From positions 150,870,899 to 150,934,898 of the forward strand of contig CM041294.1 of NCBI GenBank assembly GCA_023052935.1: a DNA stretch of 64,000 bases, in the 5' to 3' direction. The position numbers and the translations under genes are program-made. The notes below the pieces were generated by a model, which saw only the letters and a program-made list of their open reading frames with translations, searched no databases and was not told the DNA's origin. Positions 52,092 through 63,716 of the stretch are shown here, piece after piece; within the stretch, counting starts at the first letter, position 1; every line of letters begins with the position of its first letter. The stretch comes from Piezodorus guildinii (Eukaryota; Arthropoda; Insecta; Hemiptera; Pentatomidae).

Positions 52092-55000
52092 CTATAGTTT
52101 GCACTGAGCGTTAGTAAAGAACTGCTTGATCATCAAAATTTTTTTTTTATCCAACTGTTGTAAAAACATGGCCTCTGTTTCTAGGGGAACCATCGCTTCT
52201 CTTTGCTTCCCATATTTCCTGCATCGGAAAAGAATGTGACGCGGGTCTTCAGGGACTTTGCATGTTACGATACAATTGCCATCATTTTCTATTTTCATTA
52301 AATTTAGATATTTTTTTGTGCAGCCATGGTTAGTCCGTAGTCTTACAAGTTGGGCAATTTCTTTTCTATCGATTTGTTGGATCTTTGAGAACCATGGTAT
52401 CAGGCTGACGGTTGGCTGGGTTTGATAATAGTCCTTCCCTTTGAATTGTGACTCCCAGTCATATTTATCCTGCCATTCCTGGACCGTTTCTTTCAGCAGA
52501 CATTTTAAAAGGTCTCGGAGAGGTACTTTCGCATTTTCTTTTGTAGTTTGTTTTTTCCCGGCAGCTCTATCTGCCGCTTCATTTCCTGACAGTCCTACAT
52601 GGCTCGGTATCCATTGGAAGCAATAACTATTGCTACTGGTTTTTATATTCCGGATAATATCTAGGGCTATGTATGATGTTAATTTGTTTTTGTATACATG
52701 TTTCAATAATTTGCACGAGGAAGCCGAGTCTGTGAATATGACTACATTGGCGTTAGAGTATTCGCGTTGACAGTAAAAAATTGCTTTGAGAATGGCATAC
52801 AGTTCAGCACTAAGAATGCTGAATTAAGAAGGTAGAGCGACCGAAATTGTAAATTCTTTGACTGAATCAATAACAGCTATTGAAGTTTGATGGGAGGATT
52901 TGGAAGCATCCGTGAAGATTTGAACATGGTCTGGGTAATCGTTTACTATTGTGTTCAAAGCCAATTGTTTTAATATGGTTGGGTTATATGACGATTTCGT
53001 TCCGTGTGTGGTAGGTAATTTGGGATTGCTATTGATTTGCAGCATTTTAATGGGAAGCGGCGTGTTGCAATCTAAGGGACGTTTAATAGTTAGAGTTGCC
53101 CGAAGTAGGGGTTGCATTTCTGTTATGAGACTTTTCATGTGGGGACAATAAATGTTATTTGAAGTAATTGCTTTCCTTACCGGGTGCCTTTGATCAGAAA
53201 AACTTTTTATAATGTACTTCTTGGTGAGCCAGGCTCTCCTCAAGGGCAGGGGCATCTCTCCTGCTTCATTCAGCAGTGCATTTAAAGGAGTAGTTTTAAA
53301 AGCCCCGATGCATATTTTAATTGCACAATTTTGAACCGTGTTTAATTTTTTTATGAGAGGAGATTTCGTTTCGTTGTAAATCAAGCAGCAGTAGTCAAAA
53401 ATGGATGGGACAATGGATTTGTAAAGTATGAGCATATTGTGGGGGTGGGAACCCCAGTAAACCCCTGCTAAGAGTTTTAATAAATCGACATTTTTTTGAG
53501 CATGATTCTTGATGTTCGTCAAATGTATTTTGAAATGAAGCTTACGATCTAAAGTCATTCCCAGGAATTTTATTTGTTCATGCGCAACAAGGCTATAGTT
53601 GGGAGTGATGATGTTAAAGCTTCTTAAGTCAAATTTTCGTTTTCGTGTAAATGGTATCAATTTACTTTTTCTAGGGTTGATTTCTAATCCAATTTTTTTA
53701 AATCCTTGTATTAAGTTTTCATAAGCACTTTTTATTATTTGTATTCCTTTCTCTGGGGTTTCTACTATAGAAAAAATAAGGAAATCGTCTGCAAATTGTA
53801 TGATTTCGCAGTCATCAGGTGAGTTATTAGTGATGTGCTCAGTGTATAAATTAAAAAGTATGGGACTGAGGACGTCTCCTTGGGGTAAACCATTATATGA
53901 GTCAAACGTCACTGGGCCTTTATCGGTTCGAATCAGATAGGTGCGGACTGATAGGTAACTAGATATCCAGTTGGTTATGAGCGATGTAACACCATGTTCT
54001 TTCAATTTGTCAATATGTATTGCCGGTTTGACATTGTCGTATGCTCTTTCTACGTCTATTGTAACTGCAAGTAGAATCTTTTTTTGGTTGAAGGCTTTGT
54101 AGATGTTGTTTGTTAAGTACCAAATTGAGTCAGTAGTGGATCTATTTTTACGAAAACCAAAACAGTATGGGCTAAATATTTCTTTTTGTTCGAGAAACCA
54201 TTCTAACCTGTGTTTGACTATCAGGTTGAAAACTTTGGTTAGACAAGGGATTAGTGCTATGGGTCTGTAAGATGATATGAGGGAAGGATCCTTACCTGGT
54301 TTAGGAATTGGTACAATTTGAATTATTCTCCATTCATTCGGGACTTTGGACTGGTACCATACTTGGTTTAAAGTCTTTATTAATTGGTCTTTCCAGAGCG
54401 GTGGTAGGAGCTGAATCATGGTATAGTTGATTTCGTCTACACCTGGGGCAGTACCTTTCTTTCCTTTCAATACTGCTACTAGTTCAGTTAATTGTAGAGG
54501 CATGGTCAGAGGGTCATTTTTGGTACTGGATATGGGTTGCTCAAAAGAAACTCTATGTCTAGGTTCAAATATGTTGCAAAACTGTTGGAGAAACATTACA
54601 GCAGTTTCTCTGTTTGAGGTTACTACGTTTTCTTTTTTAGCTGATTTTCCTTTTAATGCTGTTACTTTGTTCCATATGTTGCTGATATGCTGGGGATTTA
54701 TGGTTTCAACGTACTTTTTCCACGATTCTTTTTTTGCTTTCTTAATTAGAGTTTTCATTTTATTTATTTTTTTGCGCATCAGATTGTAGTTTTCGATAGT
54801 CATATTGTGTTTGTAATCCTTTATGGCTCGTAATTTTTCATTGTTAGCTATGCTTAACGAGTTATTCCACCAACTTTTTGGATAAAAGTTCGGTTTATTG
54901 GGAACCTTTGTTCGTGGGATAGCACATTCTCCGGCTTGGTTAATAAGATTACATATACTGGTAACTGAAAGACAATTTTCGCGGTTGTTACCCCATAATT

Positions 55001-55778
55001 GGTTTAAGGTAGCTATATAGAGATCTTTATCCATTTTCTTAAAATTTCTTCTACTGTAAAATTTCCTTCGGTCAATGGTAGCATCGCTCAATTCTATTAT
55101 GATTTGAAAATGGTCACAGCCAAGGTTTTCGGAAGATACGGTCCATGATAATTTATGACCTAAATCAGGTGTTGAGAACGTGAGGTCAAGTATAGATGGT
55201 TTCACATTCGGTGTGGCGATTCTCGTTGGCACGTCAGGTTCGTTCAAGAGTAGAAAAGAAGACTGTAGCAGTTCATGAATCAGAACATCTCCTCTTTGTG
55301 AATCCGTTTCATTAATCCCAAAGTATGACGAGTGAGCATTAAAATCTCCTCCAATGATAATGCCGCATTCCGGAAAAATTTCAGAAATAGAAAATAAATT
55401 TCTAAAATTTGAGGATCTTGGCTTACTGCTAGGAGAAATGTAAACCGAAATTAAAATTAATTGTGGCTTTAGATTCGTAATTTTAATGCCTAGCGCTTCG
55501 ATTGGTCCGATATTTTTATGTTCAACTTTTTCAAATTTAAAATTAGTGTGAAGAAATATTCCAACGCCGCCATACCGATCTCTTCTATTTTTTTGCAATA
55601 TATAATAATTTTTGGCCTTATATTCTTTATTTCGATTAAACCACGTTTCTTGAAGTAAAGCTACATGGACTTTGTGAACGTTTAATTGGTTACTAAGTTC
55701 TTGAAATTTATTATTTATGCTACGGCAATTGTGTTGTATGATTTTAAGATTGAAGCAATGTAAATTATTTTGATTCAT
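52092..55778 (-). pseudogene. I-like ORF2: endonuclease + RT + RNase H, one nonsense codon
   Basis: The minus-strand frame starts MNQNNLHCFN. The endonuclease has IIQHNCRS (Asn), LLQETWF (Glu44), GGDFNAHSS (Asp145, Asn147) and GCDHF (Asp222, His223). The reverse transcriptase has SYRPIALIP, FGFRKNRST, TIDVERAYDNV (Asp575), NGLPQGDVLSP and FADD (662-665). RNase H begins at IFTDAS (Asp about 957). A single TAA (52,824-52,826) follows VALPS. The same frame then continues FSILSAELYAILKA, FTDSASS and WIPSHVGLSGNEAADRA to a Cys/His C-terminus ending at 52,092. One nonsense codon thus splits an otherwise complete ORF of about 1,228 codons and would remove most of RNase H. Confidence 0.92.
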
Positions 55779-55913
55779 TGAATAGAAATTAATTAATAGA
55801 AAGTAATAGAATTACTTTCTTTTAAGAGATTAATAATATAAAGTAATTATAATTATAATATCATATAAAATAAATATAGTAGAAAGATAAATTCGAAAAA
55901 GTATGGTATTACA

Positions 55914-57184
55914 TTAATCCGTAGCCATGTTATCATTTTCAGGTTTGTTGAGTATAGTAATATTGGAAATAATTTCTTGGTTTTCATGAACGAAATTGTA
56001 AAAAGTTTGACCAATGATATTCACGGTATCTTTTTCATTTTCTATTGACTTAATTTTGTTGATAAGTGCATTCAACATATTCACATATTTAGAGTCACTT
56101 GTCGATTTATGAGGATTTTCATATATGGAAGCTTTTTTAGGTTGATTACTCTCGTGTTGTAAGTCCGTAGAGTGAAATATTTCGTTTGTAAATTCGGTTT
56201 TTCGTTTTTTCTCATTGTGCGTTTGTGGTCTGGCTTGATGTAACTTTTTTCTGGGATTTCTATAATTTAAAATATTATGGTCGTTTGAATTATCATCGAT
56301 TTCAGGAAAATCTAAAAGAGAAAATCTGTTGTGTGTATTAATAGGAAAGAGTTCAGAGGCCTGTTTATAGCTTAATGGTTTTTCCGCCATTATTTGTTTA
56401 ATTTTTTCCTGTCTTTTTTTTTGAGAACAATTTATATCGTTCGTTTTATGAGGTGATTTACAATGTACACATTTTATTTGATTGGTGCAGCCATTAATTG
56501 TGTGTTCGTAATCCCCACAATTTTGACACCTCTGTTTACCGCGGCATTTTTCCTTGAGATGTCCATAACGAAGACACTTTTCACAGAATCTCGGTTTAGA
56601 TATATATGGCACGACTTTTCGAAGAGCTAAATATAAACCAACGCTTTCAGGAAGTTTCTGAGAGTGAAAAGTAATTTGAATAGTTCCGGTTGGCATCTTA
56701 TTTATTTCCCGGAATCATTTTGTATGATTCTATTAAATCGTCTAACCTTTAAAACTTTTTCATTCGAGTTAAGATTTTTAATAATTTCATCTTCGGTTAT
56801 AGAAGTGTGTACATCTCTTATTATTCCGAACTTTAATACGTACTGTAAAGGTATAAATGCTTTGAGATTATTGCTTGTGATAAAAGGATTTTCTAGGAAC
56901 CGGTTGGCGAGGTCATACGTTCGAAAGTCGATTTCAATTTGATTTTTATTTTTCCTTTTGACACTGTGTACATGAGTATTACTTAGTCCTAAAAATTTCC
57001 CTAATTTCATATCATGGAAAAAAGCAGGGTTAGTGTCGTCTTTTTTTTCAACTATCACTATAAATGGTCCTTTAAAATAATGTAAATATTTTATATTATG
57101 ATAAAGGAGAGAGTTATTTTGAGTAATTTCATTATTAGATGTAATAGGAGGTGGTTTGTCCCCCCCATCACTATCGGGCCCCAT
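55914..57184 (-). pseudogene. I-like ORF1: Gag-like zinc-knuckle protein, frame broken
   Basis: Two open pieces on the minus strand: 56,702-57,184 (160 residues from ATG, MGPDSDGGDK..., a Gag N-terminal domain) and 55,914-56,696 (260 residues). They are in different frames around a TAA at 56,702-56,704, consistent with a small indel. The second piece holds CEKCLRYGHLKEKC, CQNCGDYEHTINGC and CVHCKSPHKTNDINC, three Cys/His knuckles of the CX2CX4HX4C type (the third variant). A Lys/Asn-rich tail follows. Such proteins bind element RNA. It ends about 135 bases before ORF2. Confidence 0.88.
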
Positions 57185-57386
57185 AGTGGGACCTTACTAA
57201 CGGTTATTGCCAATTATTCGTCTTATTAAGACTGAAAAAATGAATTTCCGTTTAATTAAGTAATATATAATAAGACAGAACTATTATGTGGAGTAAAATT
57301 TTCAGTTAGTAAAGAATAAAAATTAAAAGTAAGTATAAAGAAAGGTTCTTATCTGACAAAGTGCTGCTAATCCCTCAGAGCGGAGC

Positions 57387-57419
57387 TGTCCTCTCTGTAG
57401 GATTACTCAGAGTAAACTG
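57387..57419 (-). promoter_or_regulatory. Internal promoter of the I-like element: Inr-like start and DPE-like motif
   Basis: The element starts C-A-G-T-T-T. Taking the A (57,418) as +1, positions +28 to +32 read GGACA, which fits the Drosophila downstream promoter element consensus RGWYV at its fixed spacing. Insect LINEs such as Jockey and I use internal Inr + DPE promoters of this kind. Confidence 0.55.
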
Positions 57420-57431
57420 GATCTCAGCGTT

Positions 57432-57585
57432 ATGTTTGTTAATACTAGAACTGTTTTTTTTGTTTTTTTTAGGGTTTAATAGTTTACGTTTTTAGGTTCC
57501 ATGTGGTATTATTTTAAACCGTTAGTTTAGGTTCAATCTTATTGTAGTGAGAAAGCATGACCATTTTCGACATACTTTACATTTC
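57432..57585. other. Short non-coding stretch
   Basis: T-rich; nothing recognised. Confidence 0.4.
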
Positions 57586-58480
57586 ACTTTTACTTACATA
57601 TATATTGCAATCGTGAACTTTTTCGAATTCCTGTTTTCACCGAAAATAAACGTTTTATGGTTTTATGAGTCCAAAAATCCCGCAAAAAAAATGTATTTAT
57701 TTGTGGCAAGTCTAGCACTATTGAATCTTATATTCCCGAGATGTTACAAAAACTTTTTCATCAAAATCGGCAAACGAGAAGAGCCACTTTATACTATGCA
57801 TTTTGCACCTTTTTACGATTTCAATATATCAATATGCTCCCCCCTCCATTATATCGATGTAAAGCCTAATGGGCTTTAATATCATGTAGGTTTCATACTG
57901 TTCGAAATGCTCTGATAGGGATTAAATACACATATTTTAAAATTCATTTCTTCAAAGTACGTTTTAATTATTTAGAATTGAAGAAATTAACCATATCATG
58001 TTGTAGCATTGACAAGAAATTAACAAAATAATATAAATAAAAGGCTTAAATACACAAAATAAAAGAATTCTTAAACTAATTAATTTTCAAAAAAAGTCTA
58101 ATAATGTACAATAATCACGTTAGTTTATACTCTATTACTCCTCACAACATTCTATTTAAGATAACATTTTTTCAAAAATCTATAACGTTCCAACGGTATA
58201 TTATAAGTCTTAGCTTACTGCTCTTATGGTTGTTATAAAGAAATTTCCCTCAAAATATTATGTTCGTTTTTTCTCCTGTAGTTAATTGTCAAATTCGTTT
58301 AACTTGTATATTAAATTGATTTTTTATCAATGCTTACTCGACGATATGGTTAATATTTCCGAATCTACTAAATTAAAGAAACTTTAGGACAAGAAAATTT
58401 AAAATTCCATTATATATTAATAGCTCGAATATATGTTTTTAAAAAGTAGGCTTTTAATATATATACTATCCTATATGGAA
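57586..58480 (+). repeat. REP-A copy, decayed
   Basis: Starts ACTTTTACTTACATATATAT and carries the TCATCAAAATCGGCAAACGA, CCATTATATCGATGTAAAGC and AATATCATGTAGGTTTCATA blocks. Homology fades after 58,150, and the second part may be mixed with an inverted stretch (CCAACGGTATATTATAAG at 58,191). No clear 3' end. Confidence 0.65.
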
Positions 58481-58558
58481 AAAAAAAGGTTCATAATGAA
58501 TAAAATATAAGTTAATAGGAAGCATACAAAAGGAAGAACTTAATTTTTTAAATAATAT

Positions 58559-58564
58559 AAAAAA
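58559..58564 (-). terminator. Pol III terminator of tRNA-Ser
   Basis: Six T on the minus strand, five bases after the tRNA 3' end. Confidence 0.7.
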
Positions 58565-58568
58565 CTGC

Positions 58569-58650
58569 CGACGAGGATGGGATTCGAACCCACGCGTGCA
58601 GAGCACATTGGATTAGCAGTCCAACGCCTTAACCACTCGGCCACCTCGTC
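58569..58650 (-). tRNA. tRNA-Ser (GCT anticodon)
   Basis: 82 bases on the minus strand. The 7-bp acceptor stem GACGAGG pairs with CCTCGTC, and the D arm is GCCGAGTGGTTAAGGC. The anticodon arm TTGGACTGCTAATCCAA gives anticodon GCT, and there is a class II long variable arm (TGTGCTCTGCACG). The T arm is around GGGTTCGAATCCC and the discriminator is G. A T6 run on the minus strand at 58,559-58,564 is a Pol III terminator. All stems are intact. Confidence 0.96.
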
Positions 58651-59183
58651 TTATGTAAATTATTCTAGTACTAGTTACATTCCACGTTCATCCTTATCTT
58701 GTTCTATATTTCTAAAAATAGTTACCATTCACCACGTAAGTCATCTCAGAATCTCAAAACTAACAATGCCTTAAGGATCCGATTTTTAATTTAGGTTTTT
58801 GTTCTCGTCTAGATCAGTGCTTCCATCAAGTGGTTCGCAGATAATGTCCACTGGGTACTTGTAATAACATTCATAATAGCTTTACAAAGACACATTCAAT
58901 ATTTTAAGTTTTATTATTAATTTTAGTCCTTCTACACATGGTGCTATTTGAAAGAAATTTCCATTGTGGTGATCCTAGTTACCACTGATTCGTATTCTTT
59001 TAGAAGGAGAATCGAGTCAAAAATGTTGGTTCACTTCCATTCTGAATGGTATCCTAGTCACAATATATGTCACTTGTTATTAACCATTTCAACGAGAATG
59101 GCGACTTTTACTTAGACTTACAAAAAATAATTAAAACAGTCCTTAAAATATATTAAAATGAGATATTAAAAATTGCCCTTTTT
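58651..59183. other. Non-coding stretch
   Basis: No gene or repeat recognised between tRNA-Ser and the next REP-A copy. Confidence 0.5.
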
Positions 59184-59972
59184 ACTTTCACTTACTATGT
59201 ATAGTGAGGGAAAGGATTGCGATCGTGAAAATTTTCTAATTCCAGTTTGCAACGGGAATTACACATTTTAGAGACTCCTGAGTCCAAATAAACAAGTCCC
59301 GCAAAAAGGTCCTGATTCCCGGACAAAATCGAAAGGTCCTATGAAACTGAAATTTCATATTTAAGACAACTATACGCCCGAGACGTGACAAAAGTTTTTT
59401 CATCAAAATGAGCTTACCAGAAGAGGCACTTTATACCATGCATTTTGCACAGTTTTTCGATTTTCTCAAAAACGGTTCCGACGATTTTGATTAAACTCGC
59501 TATATCGATGTAAAACTTAATGGACTTTAATATCATGTAGATTTCATTCTGATTGAAATATTTTGACAGGGCTTAAATGCCGATATTTTTCTTCCTCCAA
59601 ACTACCTTTAATGTTGTTCATTCTGAAAGATTAACCATATCATCTTAATGAAATTGATAAAGGACAGCTAAATGTACAAGTTGGACGAACTTAATGAGAA
59701 ACGAAAGGATAAAAGAGCTGAACTATTTTTTTAATGTAATTTTTACTTTTTTGATAGTAAGAACAGTAAATAGACGTATAATATACCGTTGGAAAGAGAA
59801 AGATTTTAGAAAAAATATTATCTGATACAAAACTTATAGTGACGAACAGGGAATAAACTCTTTACTGATTAACAATTTAATATAGTTACATTATTTAATC
59901 TTAATCATATGTTTCCAACGAAAATGAATACCTATTTTATTTAAATCAACCTCATCAGATTTTTTTTTTATA
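59184..59972 (+). repeat. REP-A copy, near complete
   Basis: Starts ACTTTCACTTACTATGTATA and keeps all internal blocks, including TTTTTTCATCAAAATGAGCT and ACAATTTAATATAGTTACAT. It stops near ACCTCATCAGATTTTTTTT, without the GTAAGTGAAAGTCG 3' terminus. Confidence 0.8.
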
Positions 59973-61229
59973 TATCTTTTTTTGTTTTCATTTGCCTATT
60001 TACACTCAATATGATTTATTACATTATCATTGCATAGATAAATGTATGTTTTATGCAAGTGTATTAATATTAATCTTGGAAATGTTATAAATAAAATTTT
60101 ATCAGCAAGCTTGAAACAAAAATGATTCACTGATCTAACAGACATTAACCTCAGTATTGGACCGTTTTATCGTTCGATAACCTATTGCAAAAAAAAAAAT
60201 CGTTCGTAAGGATTTTTCCATTTTTTTTTTCTTCTTTAATTGAATAGGCGATATAGTTTTCAGAGCCATTCCTGGTACCTTATTTCGATTTATCGATTTT
60301 AATTAACTCTGACTGTTATATATGTTTAATAATTAATATTAATATTTTATAGATAATTTATAAAAAAGAATCATTCTGTAGCTACAGCAGGGTCTGATTC
60401 AATGTTTCAGTATTCACTTTAAGTAAAATTATGGACTGAACTGATTGTAGGCGTCTTAGAGCTAGGCCCAGTCGTAGGTGGGAGAATCTCGTGAGGCTAT
60501 GACGGTAGTGATATCGGCTTCGAACCTTCTTGTTCGCCAAGGCTATTATTACTTTTAAAATAATTCATCATCTAAAGTTATCTGTATATTATTACACAAT
60601 GATTTATTATTTCCCAATAAATATATTAAGGCATTGTATAGCTGTTAATAGGCAATTAGCTAAAATGGAAAGCAATAAATAGTTCAAAGGAAAATGGCAT
60701 ATCAGAACTGCAAATTTCAAAATGCTGTATCTCTGCTAGTTCGAAACCAATAATAAATGATAAATAAAGAGGTAAGTAGGTGAAAGGCGGTTTTTGAAGG
60801 TACCAGATTTTCATAATTATTTTTTAAATTTTATGGGTAGGTATTTAAAATTGGTATTCAAATTACATGAAATACCACGGTGAAAGATGTAATTTTGTAT
60901 TTTTCCTCTCTATTTTATGACATCCTATAATACCTTCTGGGTTTATTTACTCGTGTTAGTTGATAGTTACAAGTTCCTCAGTATCCGCGATAAAATAGCG
61001 GATAAAGCAGGAGAAATGCTAATTACTACATTTATAGCATGTAATAAATTACTTTTAATCCATGTAGTTAAAACTTTAATTGGTTATTATCTTTGCTACG
61101 TCTTCTTTTATTGAAAATAAAGTTGGGCTATTAAAGGTAAACTCTACGGCGAAACATATTCATTTTTAACTATCAGCTTGTGAGGTCCTGGGTATTGAAT
61201 ACATTCTTATTAAGAAAAGGGATTGTTTT
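59973..61229. other. Non-coding stretch
   Basis: AT-rich, with a possible REP-A 3' stub at about 60,768-60,816 (AGAGGTAAGTAGGTGAAAGG then ACCAGATTTT). A 65-codon frame at 60,917-61,114 looks like chance. A GTTCG-containing patch near 60,530 does not fold as a tRNA. Confidence 0.45.
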
Positions 61230-61510
61230 AGGATTTTTTACTTTCTAGAATAATTCCGAACCGAAAGCTTCCAGACACTGAATTTGCATTCGTACGAAAT
61301 TTAAAAAAATCTTTTCATACGCTTCTAAAAATATAAAGTTTTAGTTTCATACACCATTTTCGCGGTAGACTTACTACACACCCATGCCTTTTTCAAAAGA
61401 TCTGGCCATTTAGACTAAGTAGATCCAAAAAGGTATACTTTCTGTGAAAGTTTCATGATCACATGTATACTTTCCCTTACTATATATTTCATATATATTT
61501 AAGTCAAAGT
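61230..61510 (-). repeat. REP-A 5' fragment, diverged
   Basis: The minus strand begins ACTTTGACTTAAATATATAT at 61,510, then GAAATATATAGTAAGGGAAA and the TAAGTCTACCGCGAAAATGG-type block. Confidence 0.65.
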
Positions 61511-61535
61511 AAAAATCTTGTCTTGTCTTGACTTT

Positions 61536-62432
61536 TTTCAAGCTAGAATCTACGGAGTTTGGCACCCGGGATCGCTTTACAAACTCCGAATATTCCTCCC
61601 TCCTACATATTTTCTTATTATCCAGTCATACCTCACTAATAGATCCTTTATAATAAATCACAATGGTTCCTACTCCTCCTCCTTTTCTCTGTCTGCTGGT
61701 GTTCCTCAAGGCAGCATCCTAGGACCCATTCCTTATACAGTCTATACAGCTGATGTCCCAACCTATTCTCAAACTTTCCTTTCTACCTTTGCTGATGATA
61801 CTTGTGTATTGTCAGTAGATAAAGACCTAGTCCTTGCCTCTCACACTCTCTAATCCCATATTAGAGACCTTGAAGTATGGTGTCAGAATTGGAGAATAAA
61901 AATTAACTCCAACAAATCCCATCAAATAACCTTTACCCTTCGTCGTAAACCTATGACTTCCTGCCCCACAATATCCTATAATCGCACTCAACTAGTTCCT
62001 GTTGAACAGATCCGATACCTAGGACTTCGTCTTGACAAACACTTAACTTGGAATCCTCATACAAGACTAAAACGACAAGAAACTTCCGTTTTCGGCTACT
62101 TCAACACAAACGGTCAAAGCTTCCTCTTAACAAAAAAAGGCTCATCTGCATGACTATCATATCTGGACATACGGAGTAGAGCTATGGGGGTCTACTAAAC
62201 CATCGAATTCCTCTCGTATCCAATCCTTACAATCCAAAATCCTTCGTAAAATCCTCAATGCTCCATATTTTGTCACGAATAAACTCATCCATAAATACCT
62301 TAACATTAAATGTTCCCTATGTTACTGAATTAGCCCGAACTAGGTATCATTCATTTCACGAAAAACTCCATTCCCACTCTAATCCACTGGTTTCCATTCA
62401 GTCTTCCTCTTCAATTCCTGATAACCCTCCTT
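61536..62432 (+). pseudogene. Family B ORF2 fragment (RT and C-terminal region), broken
   Basis: It begins at the VWHPGSLYKLRIFLP part of the reverse transcriptase. It continues LSAGVPQGSILGPIPYTVYT and TFADDTCVLSVD (FADD box). A stop after ASHTL breaks it, then MTSCPTISYN, IRYLGLRLDKHLTW and a deletion-frameshift near 62,090. ELWGSTKPSNSS follows in another frame, then RYHSFHEKLHSHSNPLVSIQ, ending at DNPP. The 3'UTR is replaced by repeat D. It is the only family B copy here with both the PQGSILGP and FADD motifs in the sense orientation. Confidence 0.85.
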
Positions 62433-62439
62433 GGTTAAT

Positions 62440-62800
62440 AAACACGAATAATTGTTGCCCTCTATCTTCAAAAATAACTGAGTTATTGAATTAAATCACT
62501 TTCAATCGGCCGCCATTTTAAAAACAACCAGCTGATATCAACGTCTAGGTGTTAGGATCATCGTTGAATGCCCTACTATTATTGTGCCAATTAAAAAAAA
62601 AAAAAATTGGTCCAGTAGTTTCGGAGAAATGCCGCGGACGGCGGACAAACGGTTGTTTTTTATTCATTATTCGGGTTCTACGCATCTTGAAACTTAAATT
62701 CTCAAATTTTGAAGGAGTGTAATTTTTTTTTTGGTCGATTACAAAGGTTCATTATTGGAAAAAAACATCTTAGTATTTGAGGTATTAGGTTTCAAGATAA
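62440..62800 (-). repeat. Repeat D copy, inverted
   Basis: Complement of 49,570-49,940: AAATAACTGAGTTATTGAAT, CCAGCTGATATCAACGTCTA, TTGGTCCAGTAGTTTCGGAG, GCCGCGGACGGCGGACAAAC, and TTCTACGCATCTTGAAACTT. Confidence 0.7.
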
Positions 62801-62843
62801 TTAGATGCCGAATTGTGCCGCACGAATTTATTAATACCAAAAC

Positions 62844-63380
62844 AAAAAATCTGATGCGGGCAACACACGACTTTCACTTACCTCCATTTTTAAAATCAAT
62901 GAAAGAATTTTCAAATACAGTTAGAGATAAAAATAAGCGAAACTAATAAAGAATTAATTAAATTGAATTTATATAGAAAAATGTGTTTTATTAAAAATTC
63001 TATTATATTATTATCAAAAATAATCAGTTAGTTTTATCGGCTTTTCATCCCTCTCTATTAACTTTTAAAACCTTGTGTATGAGATAATATTTTTTCTAAA
63101 ATCTTTAGCTTTCCAACGGTATATCATACATGTATATTACTGCTCTTATGTTCAAAAACAAAAAATTGCATTAAAAAATATATTTCAGTTTTCCCCTTTA
63201 GCTGTCTTTCAAATTCGAACAAATTACATATTTAGCTGTTGTTTATCAATGCTAACAAGATAAAATGGTTATTTTTATAGAATTTACAAAATTAAAGGTA
63301 CTTAATATAAAGAAAAATTAAAATATCGGCATTTAAGCCCTGTCAGACCAATTTAATAAGAACGAAACCTACATGATGAT
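62844..63380 (-). repeat. REP-A 3' half
   Basis: The complement carries AAAAAATCTGATGCGGGCAA, CACACGACTTTCACTTACCT, then ATTTTTAAAATCAATGAAAG and the TATCGGCATTTAAGCCCTGT block. The 5' half is missing. Confidence 0.8.
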
Positions 63381-63432
63381 ATAAAAGCACACCAAAATTT
63401 ACATTGTTATAACATAATATAAATATTTTAAA

Positions 63433-63704
63433 GGGATAACTTGTTGCTGGGTGGCTAGTATAACAGCCTCCCATGCCAAGGTCACGGGTTGAAACCAGCA
63501 GGTGGTCCTAGGATTTTTTAATGGGAGTAAAAAATCCTTAGTTATGCCGTCCTTCGGAGGGGACGTTAAAAAGTGTTCCCGAGTCTGTGTAATGTCAGGT
63601 ACTCTTTAAATATCCCTATCCTAATAAAACCTGGATAGGCAAAATTTAAGACTCCCACTGTAGCATCGTCCCATTAAACAAAGTAGCATAAAGTTACGTT
63701 AAAT
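63433..63704 (+). mobile_element. SINE-1, full-length copy
   Basis: 272 bases flanked by the perfect 12-bp duplication AAATATTTTAAA at 63,421-63,432 and 63,705-63,716. The head TTGTTGCTGGGTGGCTAGTA + TAACAGCCTCCCATGCC with GGTCACGGGTTGAAACC (B-box-like) is tRNA-derived. The body has TGCCGTCCTTCGGAGGGGAC and GTCAGGTACTCTTTAAATAT, and the tail is GTTACGTTAAATA. It is the best reference copy. Confidence 0.92.
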
Positions 63705-63716
63705 AAATATTTTAAA

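Larger units (their letters stand above)
51830..57419 (-). mobile_element. Full-length I-like non-LTR retrotransposon, ORFs broken
   Basis: 5.59 kb flanked by the perfect 12-bp duplication GATCTCAGCGTT at 51,818-51,829 and 57,420-57,431. The 5' end (minus) is CAGTTTACTCTGAGTAATCC. A leader of about 235 bases precedes ORF1 (Gag-like), then ORF2 (endonuclease, RT, RNase H). A 3'UTR of about 260 bases ends in an ATAATAATAAATAAAAATAA tail. Lesions are few: one frame break in ORF1 and one stop in ORF2. The intact duplication suggests moderate youth. Confidence 0.93.

Noticed and set aside
60440..60545. tRNA-like patch with GGCTTCGAACC
   Set aside because: No acceptor or anticodon stem can be formed.
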